DNA of 64,000 nt from Hymenobacter plasmatis (GTDB lineage: Bacteria > Bacteroidota > Bacteroidia > Cytophagales > Hymenobacteraceae). A model generated the notes under the pieces. The model was not told the origin of the DNA, made no database searches, and saw nothing but the letters and a program-made list of their open reading frames with translations. The stretch lies in assembly GCF_020711255.1 (NCBI RefSeq), contig NZ_JAJFAW010000006.1, forward strand, positions 62,001 through 126,000. The letters are read 5' to 3'. The first letter of the stretch is position 1. Each line of letters begins with the position of its first letter. The position numbers and the translations under genes are program-made. This document shows, piece by piece, positions 1 to 8,598 of this stretch.

Positions 1-54
1 TCCAACTTCCGTACTCGGAAAATCCCACCCACCAGTACCCAGAAATTAAACGTT

Positions 55-1119
55 ATGATTGACATTCTCCCCATTAGCACGCAGCGCACCACGGCCTCGC
101 GCCTGGCCGAGCTCGACCCTACCAACCTGGAGTTCGGCAAGGTGTTTTCTGACCACATGTTTGCCATGGATTACCACAATGGCGAGTGGCAGGAGGCCCA
201 GATTGTGCCCTACGGCAACATGGCGGTGAGCCCCGCAAACTCGGCCCTGCACTACGGTCAGGCCATTTTTGAAGGCATGAAGGCTTATCACCAGGCTGAT
301 GGGGGAGTTGCCCTGTTTCGCCCCCTCGACAACTGGGCCCGCCTCAATACCTCGGCCGAGCGCATGTGCATGCCCACGGTGCCCGAGGAGCTGTTCATGC
401 AGGGCCTGCGCGAGCTGCTTCGCCTGGATTCGGCCTGGGTGCCCACGGGCAGCGGCAGCTCGCTCTACATCCGGCCCTTCATGTTTGCCACCGATGGCTT
501 TATCGGCGTGCGGCCCTCGGAATCGTACCGTTTCATGATTTTCACCAGCCCCGTGGGGCTGTACTACAACAAGCCCCTGCGCGTGCGCTTCGAGCAGCAG
601 TACGTGCGGGCGGCCCCCGGCGGCGCGGGTTACGCCAAAAACGCCGGCAACTACGGCGCGGCCATGTACCCCACCAAGCTGGCCCAGCAGGAAGGCTACA
701 ACCAGCTCATCTGGACCGATGCCACCGAGCACCAATACGTGGAAGAATCGGGCACGATGAACGCCATTTTCGTCATTGATGGCAAAGTGGTAACGCCCGC
801 CCTGAGCACCTCCATCCTCGACGGCGTAACGCGCCGCAGCGTGCTGCAACTGGCCCGCGACATGGGCCTGACCGTGGAAGAGCGCAAAGTGAGCAGCCAC
901 GAGATTATTGCCGCCCTGAAGGCGGGCAAGCTGGAAGAAGCTTTCGGCGCTGGCACGGCGGCTACCATTGCGCCCATTGCCACCATTGGCTACGAAGGCC
1001 AGGATTATGAGCTGCCCGTCGTTGGCCCAACGGCCTTCTCCAAGCGCGTAGGCGCGGCGCTCGATGCCATTCGTACCGGCGAAGGCGCCGACGTGCACAA
1101 CTGGATGGTGCGCGTGTAG
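55..1119 (+). CDS. ilvE: Branched-chain amino acid aminotransferase
   Basis: PLP-dependent fold-type IV aminotransferase of 354 residues that should interconvert Leu/Ile/Val and their 2-oxo acids in the cytoplasm. The family pattern is clear: an N-terminal motif around YGQAIFEGMKAY, the Schiff-base lysine (about K195) in the KNAGNY context, and the EESGTMNAIFV segment that binds the cofactor phosphate region. Length is usual for the eukaryote-like BCAT subgroup common in Bacteroidota. The ATG at 55 gives a normal N-terminus. A strong terminator follows about 55 bases after the stop, so the gene appears to end its own transcript. Only 54 bases upstream are visible, so its promoter cannot be judged. 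Confidence 0.95.
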   Translation: MIDILPISTQRTTASRLAELDPTNLEFGKVFSDHMFAMDYHNGEWQEAQIVPYGNMAVSPANSALHYGQAIFEGMKAYHQADGGVALFRPLDNWARLNTSAERMCMPTVPEELFMQGLRELLRLDSAWVPTGSGSSLYIRPFMFATDGFIGVRPSESYRFMIFTSPVGLYYNKPLRVRFEQQYVRAAPGGAGYAKNAGNYGAAMYPTKLAQQEGYNQLIWTDATEHQYVEESGTMNAIFVIDGKVVTPALSTSILDGVTRRSVLQLARDMGLTVEERKVSSHEIIAALKAGKLEEAFGAGTAATIAPIATIGYEGQDYELPVVGPTAFSKRVGAALDAIRTGEGADVHNWMVRV

Positions 1120-1273
1120 CGAGTGACTGAGCGGTAGAATAACTGAGCGACTCACTCATTTTTGCCGCAGTCAGAGAAAAGCCGCTTCGCACTGAAGCGG
1201 CTTTTCTTTTTTGCCGCACCTTTGCACCGCCAAGTACATTCCCACTCAGTCACTCCGCTACTCCGTCACTCTT
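1120..1273 (+). repeat. Heptad-periodic intergenic element between ilvE and gcvT
   Basis: Directly after the ilvE stop a left arm has 7-base periodicity (units such as GAGTGAC, TGAGCGG, ACTGAGC; about 1120-1158). Directly before the gcvT ATG a right arm (about 1243-1271) reads ACTCAGT, CACTCCG, CTACTCC, GTCACTC. The arms are largely reverse-complementary. A separate Rho-independent terminator sits between them. It belongs to the element family described in the findings. Confidence 0.65.
1175..1212 (+). terminator. Rho-independent terminator after ilvE
   Basis: A perfect 14-bp inverted repeat (1175-1188 and 1194-1207) with a 5-base loop and GCCGCTTC core is followed by a run of T. The A-run on the left arm could also let it work on the other strand, but no minus-strand gene ends here. 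Confidence 0.9.
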
Positions 1274-2374
1274 ATGACCGTTTCCCTGAAAACCGTTACC
1301 CTCAATGACACGCACCGCAAGCTGGGTGCTAAAATGGTCCCCTTTGCCGGCTACGACATGCCGGTGCGGTACTCCTCTGACCTCGACGAGCACCACACGG
1401 TGCGCCGCGCGGTGGGCATTTTCGACGTGTCGCACATGGGCGAGTTCCGGGTGCGGGGCCCACATGCACTGGAGCTGATTCAGCGCGTGACCAGCAACGA
1501 CGCCAGCAAGCTCACCGATGGCAAAGCCCAATATTCCTGCCTGCCCAACCGCGACGGCGGCATCGTGGACGACCTGCTGGTGTACAAGCTGGCCGACGAG
1601 GACTACATGCTGGTAGTGAATGCCTCCAACATCGAAAAAGACTGGAACTGGATTCGGGAGCACAACACGCAGGGCGTGGAAATGGAAGATATTTCCGACC
1701 GCACCAGCCTATTTGCCGTGCAGGGCCCCAAGGCCATTGCCGCCCTGCAGACCCTCACGGACGTAGACCTGAGCAGCATTCCCTACTACTCCTTCGTGCA
1801 GGGCACCTTTGCCGGCGCGCCCGATGTCATCATCTCGGCCACGGGCTACACGGGCGCCGGCGGCTTCGAGCTGTACATCCCCAACGAGCACGCGGCCGAC
1901 GTCTGGGATAAAATCATGATTGCCGGGCAGGCGTACGGCATCAAGCCCATCGGCCTGGGCGCCCGCGACACGCTGCGCCTCGAAATGGGTTTTGCCCTCT
2001 ACGGCAACGACATCGACGACACCACCTCGCCCCTGGAAGCCGGGTTGGGCTGGATTACCAAGTTCACCAAGGACTTCACCAACGCCGAAAACCTTAAAAA
2101 GCAGAAGGAAGCCGGGGTCAGCAAAAAGCTCGTGGCCTTCATCATGGACGGCACCGGCATTCCGCGCGGCCACTACGAGCTGGTAGATGCCGAGGGGCAA
2201 AAAATCGGCGACGTTACCAGCGGTACGCAGTCGCCTTCGCTCAGCAAAGGCATCGGCATGGGCTACGTAAAAACGGAATTTGCGGCTCCCGGTACCCAGA
2301 TTTTTGTGCAGATACGTGGCAAAAACCTCCCGGCCACCGTCAGCAAGCTCCCCCTCACCAAAGGCGCCGAATAG
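1274..2374 (+). CDS. gcvT: Aminomethyltransferase, glycine cleavage T protein
   Basis: Tetrahydrofolate-dependent T protein (366 residues) of the glycine cleavage system. It transfers the aminomethyl group of lipoyl-H protein to THF and releases ammonia. Visible family features: the N-terminal [18 protein letters not shown] segment, [14 protein letters not shown] carrying the catalytic aspartate region, [14 protein letters not shown], and the C-terminal [12 protein letters not shown] block followed by a barrel domain. The frame is open from 1211, but the first 21 codons would translate the heptad repeat. The ATG at 1274 matches the usual family N-terminus and was chosen. gcvH and gcvP are not in the window. 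Confidence 0.95.
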   Translation: MTVSLKTVTLNDTHRKLGAKMVPFAGYDMPVRYSSDLDEHHTVRRAVGIFDVSHMGEFRVRGPHALELIQRVTSNDASKLTDGKAQYSCLPNRDGGIVDDLLVYKLADEDYMLVVNASNIEKDWNWIREHNTQGVEMEDISDRTSLFAVQGPKAIAALQTLTDVDLSSIPYYSFVQGTFAGAPDVIISATGYTGAGGFELYIPNEHAADVWDKIMIAGQAYGIKPIGLGARDTLRLEMGFALYGNDIDDTTSPLEAGLGWITKFTKDFTNAENLKKQKEAGVSKKLVAFIMDGTGIPRGHYELVDAEGQKIGDVTSGTQSPSLSKGIGMGYVKTEFAAPGTQIFVQIRGKNLPATVSKLPLTKGAE

Positions 2375-2477
2375 AATTATGAGTCTTGAATTATGAGCGC
2401 TGAGTTGGTCGTGAGATAATTCTGGAACTCATAGCGCTAAACTCAACATTCATAACTCAACATTCACAACTCCAAGA
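2375..2477 (+). repeat. Heptad-periodic intergenic element between gcvT and comB
   Basis: It fills the whole gap. The left arm starts right at the gcvT stop (GAATTAT, GAGTCTT, GAATTAT, GAGCGCT, GAGTTGG). The right arm ends three bases before the GTG start of the next gene (AACTCAT, AGCGCTA, AACTCAA, CATTCAT, AACTCAA, CATTCAC, AACTCCA). The seven-base register holds over about 50 bases in the right arm, and the arms can pair, for example at AGCGCT. Confidence 0.75.
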
Positions 2478-3206
2478 GTGCCCAAGCTAGATATTTGCTT
2501 TTCGCCGGACTTGCTGCCCCTGTATGACCTGCGCGGCCGGGTAGCCGTAATTGTGGATATTCTGCGGGCTTCGAGCACCATTGTAACGGCCCTGGGGGAG
2601 GGTGTGACCCACGTTTTCCCGGTGGCGTCGCTGGAAGAATGCACGGCCTACGGGCAGCAGCACGGCTGTCTGACTGCCGCCGAGCGCGACGGTCTGCCCG
2701 CCGCGGGCTTTGACCTAGGCAACTCGCCGTTTGGGTTTTTGGAGGCCAGCCGGCCGGTGCGGGGCCGGGCCCTCACCATCAGCACCACCAATGGTACGGC
2801 CGCGCTGCGGCGCTCCCTGGCCGCAGAAGCTGTGGTAGTTGGCGCGTTCCTGAATTTGGCCGCCGTGGCCGATTTTGCGCGTCAGCAAGGCCGCGACGTG
2901 CTAGTGGTGTGCGCCGGTTGGAAAGGCCAGTTTTGCCTTGAAGACACAGTATTTGGTGGAGCACTTGCCGAACGGCTGGCGGCTGATTTCGACGTGAGCA
3001 GCTCCGATGCCACCTTGGCGGCGCTGCACCTCTGGCAGCAGGGCAAAGCCGATTTGCCGGCATACCTGCTGCAGTCAGCCCACGTCCGCCGGCTCAATTC
3101 GCTGGAGGCCAGCCAGGACTTTGAGTTCTGTCTGCGAGTCGATGCCTACGCCGACGTCCTCCCGCTGTGGCAGGACGACCGTTTGGTCGACGCTTTTGTC
3201 AATTGA
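2478..3206 (+). CDS. comB: 2-phosphosulfolactate phosphatase family protein (ComB-like)
   Basis: A 242-residue protein of the ComB family, acid phosphatases that remove phosphate from 2-phosphosulfolactate in coenzyme M synthesis of methanogens. Family-like stretches are VAVIVDILRASSTIVTAL near the N-terminus, a central STTNGTAAL motif, and the CAGWKGQFCLEDTVFGG block. The start is GTG at 2478; no ATG gives a complete N-terminus. Coenzyme M is not expected in this phylum and no comA or comC homologue is nearby, so the substrate here is unknown. The gene is flanked on both sides by heptad elements and faces a convergent MazG-like gene. Confidence 0.8.
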   Translation: MPKLDICFSPDLLPLYDLRGRVAVIVDILRASSTIVTALGEGVTHVFPVASLEECTAYGQQHGCLTAAERDGLPAAGFDLGNSPFGFLEASRPVRGRALTISTTNGTAALRRSLAAEAVVVGAFLNLAAVADFARQQGRDVLVVCAGWKGQFCLEDTVFGGALAERLAADFDVSSSDATLAALHLWQQGKADLPAYLLQSAHVRRLNSLEASQDFEFCLRVDAYADVLPLWQDDRLVDAFVN

Positions 3207-3278
3207 GAATGAAGAATTGGGGCAAACCAGCTCAATTCCTCATTCCTCATTCTTAACTCTTAATTTCTCATTATCCTG
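3203..3278 (+). repeat. Heptad-periodic element at the convergent comB/MazG end
   Basis: Right-arm units CTCAATT, CCTCATT, CCTCATT, CTTAACT, CTTAATT, TCTCATT (3231-3272) follow a short left arm (GAGAATG, AAGAATT). Unlike the other copies it does not end at a plus-strand gene start. Instead it runs into the 3' end of the convergent minus-strand gene and encodes that protein's last ten residues. Confidence 0.75.
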
Positions 3279-3581
3279 ATGCCGCTGGGAGTCGCGCTGG
3301 GTCTTTTTGGCCAGGTTGCGGGCTAGGGCTTCCGTGAGGTCGACGCCGGTTTGGTTTGCTAGGCAGATGACCACGAACAGGACATCGGCCAGCTCGTCGC
3401 CAAGGTCACGGCCTTTGTCTGATTCCTTGAACGACTGCTCGCCGTATTGCCGGGAGATGAGCCGGGCCACTTCGCCCACCTCTTCGGTGAGGATGGCCAT
3501 GTTGGTGAGCTCGTTGAAGTAGCGGATGCCCGTAGTGGTTATCCAGGTATCGACGGTCTTTTGGGCTTCTTCGATGGTCAT
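3240..3581 (-). CDS. MazG-like nucleotide pyrophosphohydrolase
   Basis: A small all-alpha NTP pyrophosphohydrolase of the MazG/dUTPase superfamily, 113 residues. The metal-binding pattern is visible: LTEEVGEVAR (ExxE-type) followed by GDELADVLFVVICLAN (ExxD-type). Such proteins hydrolyse nucleoside triphosphates to monophosphates and may clean up non-canonical nucleotides. ATG at 3581 was chosen because the longer frame (to 3641) overlaps dtd. The last ten residues (NEKLRVKNEE) are encoded by the heptad repeat, so the original stop has probably been lost and replaced. dtd lies 37 bases upstream on the same strand, giving a likely two-gene quality-control operon. Confidence 0.85.
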   Translation of the reverse strand: MTIEEAQKTVDTWITTTGIRYFNELTNMAILTEEVGEVARLISRQYGEQSFKESDKGRDLGDELADVLFVVICLANQTGVDLTEALARNLAKKTQRDSQRHQDNEKLRVKNEE

Positions 3582-3618
3582 AGGGACAGGATTTAAAAGC
3601 GGGCGGGATGGCAAAAAC

Positions 3619-4065
3619 TTAAGCCGGGGAATCCAGCACAATGGTCACGGGGCCATCATTTAGCAGGCTCACCTGCATATCGGCCCCGAATATGCCGGTG
3701 GGCACGTGCTTGCCCAATTCGGCGGCCACCATGGCCACAAATTGCTGGTACAGCGGCTCGGCGATGGGGGGCGGGGCGGCGCCAATGTAGCTGGGGCGGT
3801 TGCCCTTGCGCGCATCGGCCAGCAGCGTAAACTGGCTCACCACCAAAATCTGGCCGTCGGTGTCGACCACGCTGCGGTTCATTTGCCCGTTCTCGTCGCC
3901 AAAAATGCGCAGCTGCACCAGCTTGCGGCACATCCAGGTAAGGGAAGCCGTATTATCGGTAGGGGCGAAGCCGGCCAGGACCATCAGCCCGGGGCCAATC
4001 TGGCCGGTAATCTGGCCTTCGACGGTAACCTGGGCTTCGCTGACGCGCTGAATAACAAGACGCAT
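3619..4065 (-). CDS. dtd: D-aminoacyl-tRNA deacylase
   Basis: Dtd (148 residues) hydrolyses D-aminoacyl esters and mischarged Gly-tRNA(Ala) to recycle tRNA. The N-terminal MRLVIQRVSEAQVTV strand is typical. The SQFTL motif and the C-terminal NDGPVT motif, which form the chirality-checking active site at the dimer interface, are both intact. The ATG at 4065 gives the normal family length. It is probably cotranscribed with the MazG-like gene downstream and is divergent from the membrane-protein gene at 4156. Confidence 0.95.
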   Translation of the reverse strand: MRLVIQRVSEAQVTVEGQITGQIGPGLMVLAGFAPTDNTASLTWMCRKLVQLRIFGDENGQMNRSVVDTDGQILVVSQFTLLADARKGNRPSYIGAAPPPIAEPLYQQFVAMVAAELGKHVPTGIFGADMQVSLLNDGPVTIVLDSPA

Positions 4066-4155
4066 GTAAGGGTAATGTGGGATTTAGAATGAGCAGGCGC
4101 GCCGATGTTGCGCGGGCTATGCCGACCTTCGCGGCAACCAGCGCCGAGTTAATTC

Positions 4156-5673
4156 ATGCATTCACCTGCCGGTACAAATAACGGCCACCAAACATCCAAC
4201 CGACTCCTATGGCTGCTGGCGGCGCTGCTGGCCGTGGCCCTGCTGCGGCTGTGGCGACTGCCCGAAGCCGGTCCGCCCGATTTTGATTCGGTGCGTAACT
4301 GGCAGGTTATCCAGGAATTGGCGCAGGGCAACTTCGCGCATCTGTTTCATCACGGCAGTCCGGGGTTTTTGCTGCTGTATGTGCCGGTAGCGGCCATTAC
4401 GCGCGATTTTTTAGTCTTTCAAACGATAAATGCGCTGCTCGGCTTGCTTGGGCTCAGCATCTTCGCGGCCTGGGTTGCCAAGAAAGCTGAGCTGACGGGA
4501 CTTGAAACGGCGGGCCTGGTGCTGCTGGGCGGCACGTCGCTGCTGCTCACGTTTTCGGGGCGCGATTTTACAATGAGCTCCGTGAGCCTCGTGGTATTTG
4601 CCGGGCTGTTGCGGAGCCATTTTGCGCGCCTGCAGCGGCCGAGTTCAGCCATGGCGCTGCGCGTGGCGGCGTGGCTGGCGGTGGGATTGTGCGTTAACTA
4701 CAAGTTTCTGTTCACGCTGCCTATTCTGGCGGTGCTGGAAATGGTGCAGGCCGATGGGTTGTGGCGGCAGCGGGTGCTATGGTGGCGGGCCTTGCTGGTG
4801 CTGGCGGCGCCTTACGTGCTGTTTGGAGCGCTGGGGGTGCTGGTGGGGCTGCCGTGGTATCGCTGGTTAGGCTTTTACATCCGCACGGTGGTGCCAGTGG
4901 CGGCCAACGTAGCGGGCCGGCAAACTACACTGCACCTCGATTTGCTGTATTATGTGCGGTACCTGGCAGGCTATGAGTCACCGCTGCTGCTCGTTGGGCT
5001 GGTGCTGGCAGCGTGGCTGGTGTGGCGCGATTGGCGCCGCGGCGCCGGTTTTCGGGGCCGGCCTCTGCTGCTGCCGTACCTGTTGGTATGGGCGGGCTGC
5101 CTGCTGGCCGGCATGTCGCTGCTGATAAAAGCCCCACGGGGGCTTCTTTTGGCTTATCTGCCGCTGGCGGCTCTGGCGGTGCTGGGAGGCCGCCGCGTGC
5201 TGCCGGCTTGGGCGCTGGCCGGGATGGTGCTAGCCGCCGTGGGTCTCAACCTGCTACGGATTCAGCGGGAGCTGTACGCGCCCCTGCCTACGCGCTACCC
5301 TCAGGTGGCGGCGTGGCTACAGCAACACGGTGGGACCAAGGTGGTAAGTACTGTGGGCGCGGGGCTGGCGCCGTATCTGAACGAACGCCAATCCATGGTA
5401 ATTATCACCGACGAGCGCCAGCTAGCGGGGCTGCGTGCGCTAGGCTACCAGTACGTGTTTCTCGATGGCTACTGGCGCGTAGCGGGTGTGCCCCGGTTCG
5501 ATTCGTTGCGCCGCCAGGTGCCGGTAGCTGCCTGGGCTGCGCCTGAGCTACAACGCCCGCTGCTGTTTCTGGAGCATTCCGAATTTACGGGGCTGGAATA
5601 CGCCGAAACGCTGGCCGCCTGGCGGGCCGCGGCGGCCGATACGCTGCCGCTGCGTCTTTATCGGCTCAACTAA
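4156..5673 (+). CDS. Multi-pass membrane protein, GT-C glycosyltransferase-like
   Basis: A 505-residue protein with about ten hydrophobic segments. The first membrane helix (about residues 17-35) is followed by a loop holding PPDFDSVRNW. An acidic residue in this first extracytoplasmic loop is the usual catalytic position in GT-C (PMT/ArnT-like) glycosyltransferases that use polyprenyl-phosphate sugars. The C-terminal 130 residues are soluble. The fold assignment rests on topology and that loop only. Neighbours give no pathway: dtd is divergent and a GDSL lipoprotein gene converges with a 19-base gap. Confidence 0.55.
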   Translation: MHSPAGTNNGHQTSNRLLWLLAALLAVALLRLWRLPEAGPPDFDSVRNWQVIQELAQGNFAHLFHHGSPGFLLLYVPVAAITRDFLVFQTINALLGLLGLSIFAAWVAKKAELTGLETAGLVLLGGTSLLLTFSGRDFTMSSVSLVVFAGLLRSHFARLQRPSSAMALRVAAWLAVGLCVNYKFLFTLPILAVLEMVQADGLWRQRVLWWRALLVLAAPYVLFGALGVLVGLPWYRWLGFYIRTVVPVAANVAGRQTTLHLDLLYYVRYLAGYESPLLLVGLVLAAWLVWRDWRRGAGFRGRPLLLPYLLVWAGCLLAGMSLLIKAPRGLLLAYLPLAALAVLGGRRVLPAWALAGMVLAAVGLNLLRIQRELYAPLPTRYPQVAAWLQQHGGTKVVSTVGAGLAPYLNERQSMVIITDERQLAGLRALGYQYVFLDGYWRVAGVPRFDSLRRQVPVAAWAAPELQRPLLFLEHSEFTGLEYAETLAAWRAAAADTLPLRLYRLN

Positions 5674-5692
5674 ATCAACGGTAGCTCCTGCC

Positions 5693-7105
5693 TTAGTGGG
5701 CTACGGTGGGCAGGTTGTTCACGTCCACCGCCGGGATGTTAGCCCGGTAGGCTTTGTTGATGGCCGAAATGAAGGCGTTGGCCACTAAGCCATTGCCGCG
5801 GGGCGTGAGCGAGTAGTAATCCAGCGAGAAGAAGTTGCCCCGCACCGGCTCCGACGAATACACCACGCCGTTGACGGAAATGATATCGGCCACGTTGTTG
5901 AACAGAATGCCGTCGAGGTCAAGGGCACTTCTGTGGTTGGTTATGTCCACTTCGGGCAGGCGATAGACGTTGTGGGCCAGGTTTTCCAACTCGTTGTTGT
6001 AGGCATCGAGCACGGACTTGGCCCGCTGCAGCTCCTGGAAGTTGTCGAGCACGTCGGCGTCGCGCAGGGGATTGCGGGCGTCGCGGCCGTAGGGCAGCAT
6101 CAGGGTGGTGGTGCCCACCAGTACCGGCGTCAGCTTGCCCACACGGGGGATGGCCGTGGCCAGCACGTAGTCATCGTCGGTGATGGGTTGAGCCGGGCCG
6201 AGGTTGATGGGGTCTTCAATGTAGAGCAGGGCTTTGTCGTTGTTCAGCGCTTGCAGGCGGGCCTGGAGCTGCAGGCCTTTGCCCAGGCGCAGCAGCGGCA
6301 GCGTGTTGAGGGCCGGCAGTTTGGCAATGATGCCCGGCTGCCCACCGGCCCGCAGGCGGTCGAGCACTTTCCGGGCGTTGGCCTTCATCAGGTTGGTCAG
6401 GCTGGTGTTGGGAAATGGCCCGCACTCGCCGCCGCTGCGCACGTAAGGCAGGAGGTCGTCGAGGCCCTGGAAGTAGGTGAAGAAGGTGGCCGTAGCAGCG
6501 GCGTCGGTCACGGCTTGCAGGTAGGTGCGGCTGTCGGCGGCCGGCAGCAGGCGCTCGAAGTAGGGGTTGAACGCGCCGCCGGGAGTGGCCTTGGTTTCAT
6601 TGCCCAGGCCGGCGGTTTCAATCTGGCTCAATAATAAACCCGGCACGCCCAGGTTCTGGGGCAGCGCGCTGGCGGTTTTGCTGCGCTCGAGCAGCCGCAC
6701 CGTATCGGGGCCGCCGCAGGCGGTGGGGTTGATTACCGTGCGGCGCACGGCTTGGCCCGCAATGCGGCGGGTACGGGGAATGCCCGAGGCCGGATAATCG
6801 ACCAAATCGAAGTAGCCCGACCCTGTGCCAGCCTCCAGCAGCGGCTGGGTGAAAGCGGCATTGGCCGAAGCGCCCTGCAGCTGCCGCGCAATCAGGTTCG
6901 GAAACGAATATTCCTGGCTGGTGCGGGTGAGGCCGCCGGCGCTGACGCCCGCCGTGTAGCTGTCGCCCACGGCCACGTAGCGGCTCACGTTCACGCTGGT
7001 AGTGGGCGTGGGGGTGTCCTGGGCAGGGGCGCAGGCGTTGAGCATTAAAGCAGCCACGGCCACCAGGCCAGTGCGACGCAACGGAGTCAGGTAAAAAATA
7101 TTCAT
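5693..7105 (-). CDS. GDSL/SGNH-type lipolytic lipoprotein
   Basis: A 470-residue predicted lipoprotein: basic N-terminus, hydrophobic stretch, lipobox LNAC with the acylated Cys at residue 25, then a Pro/Thr linker. The block-I motif VGDSYTAG (residues 46-53) supplies the likely nucleophile Ser49 of an SGNH hydrolase. The block-V Asp/His pair was not located with certainty. It sits 80 bases after a FadL-type porin gene on the same strand, and the two are probably one operon handling a lipid or hydrophobic ester at the outer membrane. Substrate unknown. Confidence 0.8.
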   Translation of the reverse strand: MNIFYLTPLRRTGLVAVAALMLNACAPAQDTPTPTTSVNVSRYVAVGDSYTAGVSAGGLTRTSQEYSFPNLIARQLQGASANAAFTQPLLEAGTGSGYFDLVDYPASGIPRTRRIAGQAVRRTVINPTACGGPDTVRLLERSKTASALPQNLGVPGLLLSQIETAGLGNETKATPGGAFNPYFERLLPAADSRTYLQAVTDAAATATFFTYFQGLDDLLPYVRSGGECGPFPNTSLTNLMKANARKVLDRLRAGGQPGIIAKLPALNTLPLLRLGKGLQLQARLQALNNDKALLYIEDPINLGPAQPITDDDYVLATAIPRVGKLTPVLVGTTTLMLPYGRDARNPLRDADVLDNFQELQRAKSVLDAYNNELENLAHNVYRLPEVDITNHRSALDLDGILFNNVADIISVNGVVYSSEPVRGNFFSLDYYSLTPRGNGLVANAFISAINKAYRANIPAVDVNNLPTVAH

Positions 7106-7186
7106 TGTGCTAACTGAAGCTGAAGGGAGCCGGCCCAGGGCGCCGGCAGGCAGGAAAAGGAAAGCGGCGGGCTACTGGTAAACCAC

Positions 7187-8431
7187 CTAGAAAGCCACGG
7201 CCACCCCAACCGAGGCGGTGTGCGTGGCTGTGCGGTAAGTGCCGCTCACGTTGGCCACCTGGTCCATTATCTGGTTGGCACGGCCGGTGCGCAGCTGGCC
7301 GTATTCGAAGGCATAGGCGGCTTCCAGAGCCAGGCGCGAGCCCAATTGGTAGCTCAGGCCGGCCGAAGCCCCGAGGCGGTTGGCGTCGATGAATTCGGGG
7401 TTGACGTATTCGTCGCGGATTGGGCTCTCGTCGTAGCGCAGGCCGCCCAATACGGTGAGCTTGGGACACACCTGGTACTCGGCGCCCACGCGGAAGGCCA
7501 GCGCGTCTTCGTAGCGCCGGGCGGTGCTGATGCGGCGGGCCGGCGCTGCGCCGCTGGCGTCGATGTTCAGCTTAACCGAATCGAGCGTGCTCCAGCCGCT
7601 AAGGGTGAAGTCGAAGGTGAGCAGCAGCTTGGGGGTGATGCGGTCGGCAATGCCCACGGAGAGCGTGCTGGGCAGGTTGAACTGGGTGCTGAAGCCGGTG
7701 GAGGCCGGGTACAGGGCCGCATCACGGGCGGGCACGCCGGTGGTGGTGGCCGTGCCGTTCTTCATTTTCAGGTTCACGCCGCTGCGGTAGCTGATGCCAA
7801 AGGCCAGGTTGTCGCCGGTGCGGCCGTAGAGGCCCACGTTCAGGCCCATGCCCGAGCCGGTAGCGCTGAACTGCGTCTGGGCCGACAGGTCGTCGTACTG
7901 GCCCAGGGCGCGGCGCTGGCTGTATTTGCCGAAGGCGTACACAAAGCCCACGCCCGCGCTGAAGTTGTCGTTGAGCTTGAAGCCCACCGTGGGCTGGGCG
8001 AAGTAGGTGCTGAGCTGGCTTTCCTGAATCACGGAGCGGCCTTCCCAGTTGTTGGGCCATTTGGTGTGGTAGCCGTAGGGCGTGGTGAGGGCCAGGCCAA
8101 AGCTGACGCGCTTGCTCAGGGCGCGGGTGGCGTAAAAGTAGCCGCCGGGCTGAATGGCCAGGTCCTGGTCGGTGCGCTGGTAGGTATCCTGGCCGATGAA
8201 CGAAGAGCGCCGAATCTGGCCAATGCCGCCCAGGCTGATGCGGGTGAGCGAGTCGCCCCACTGGGCCAGCAGGCCGGGATTGGTACTGAGCCCGGCAATG
8301 CTGTTGATGTAGGCCGTGCTGGCGCCGCCCAGCCCAAGTACCCGCGCGCCCTGCGGGCCGGTATCAAACCCACCGGCCGCAGCCGTCAACCCAGAGAAAA
8401 GCGGAAGTATAAAGAGGAGACGTTGACGCAT
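7187..8431 (-). CDS. OmpP1/FadL family outer-membrane transporter
   Basis: A 414-residue outer-membrane beta-barrel of the FadL/TodX family, which lets long-chain fatty acids and other hydrophobic compounds cross the outer membrane. A signal peptide (MRQRLLFILPLFSGLTAAA) is followed by the family's N-terminal hatch pattern (GPQGARVLGLGGASTAY, then SIAGLSTNPGLLA) and alternating barrel strands ending in VGVAVAF with a terminal Phe. ATG at 8431 was preferred to 8515 because it begins the signal peptide and because a promoter motif at 8460-8488 would lie inside the longer frame. First gene of the operon with the GDSL lipoprotein. Confidence 0.88.
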   Translation of the reverse strand: MRQRLLFILPLFSGLTAAAGGFDTGPQGARVLGLGGASTAYINSIAGLSTNPGLLAQWGDSLTRISLGGIGQIRRSSFIGQDTYQRTDQDLAIQPGGYFYATRALSKRVSFGLALTTPYGYHTKWPNNWEGRSVIQESQLSTYFAQPTVGFKLNDNFSAGVGFVYAFGKYSQRRALGQYDDLSAQTQFSATGSGMGLNVGLYGRTGDNLAFGISYRSGVNLKMKNGTATTTGVPARDAALYPASTGFSTQFNLPSTLSVGIADRITPKLLLTFDFTLSGWSTLDSVKLNIDASGAAPARRISTARRYEDALAFRVGAEYQVCPKLTVLGGLRYDESPIRDEYVNPEFIDANRLGASAGLSYQLGSRLALEAAYAFEYGQLRTGRANQIMDQVANVSGTYRTATHTASVGVAVAF

Positions 8432-8459
8432 ACGGACGGATTTGCGGAAAATTGGGAAA

Positions 8460-8488
8460 CAAAAGTACACAGCCGGCAGATAGCACAA
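8460..8488 (-). promoter_or_regulatory. Bacteroidota-type promoter for the FadL-like gene
   Basis: On the minus strand the -7 element TACTTTTG (8460-8467) fits TAnnTTTG exactly. An upstream TTG (8486-8488) lies 18 bases away. Transcription would start about 25 bases before the chosen ATG. Confidence 0.55.
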
Positions 8489-8598
8489 CCGTAGCACCCC
8501 GGCGAAAAGCCGCAAACCCGGAATTAAAACCGTAGTAAGGCTTAAGTTGCATTAAACCAATGTCTAACCAACAGAGTTGAGCTGGCTCTTTGGCCGCT

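Noticed and set aside
7220..8494. 424-codon open frame antisense to the FadL-like gene
   Set aside because: It is a shadow: high GC gives long antisense frames. Its composition (Val/Gly/Ala/Gln runs) is not protein-like, while the minus strand encodes a clear FadL-family barrel.
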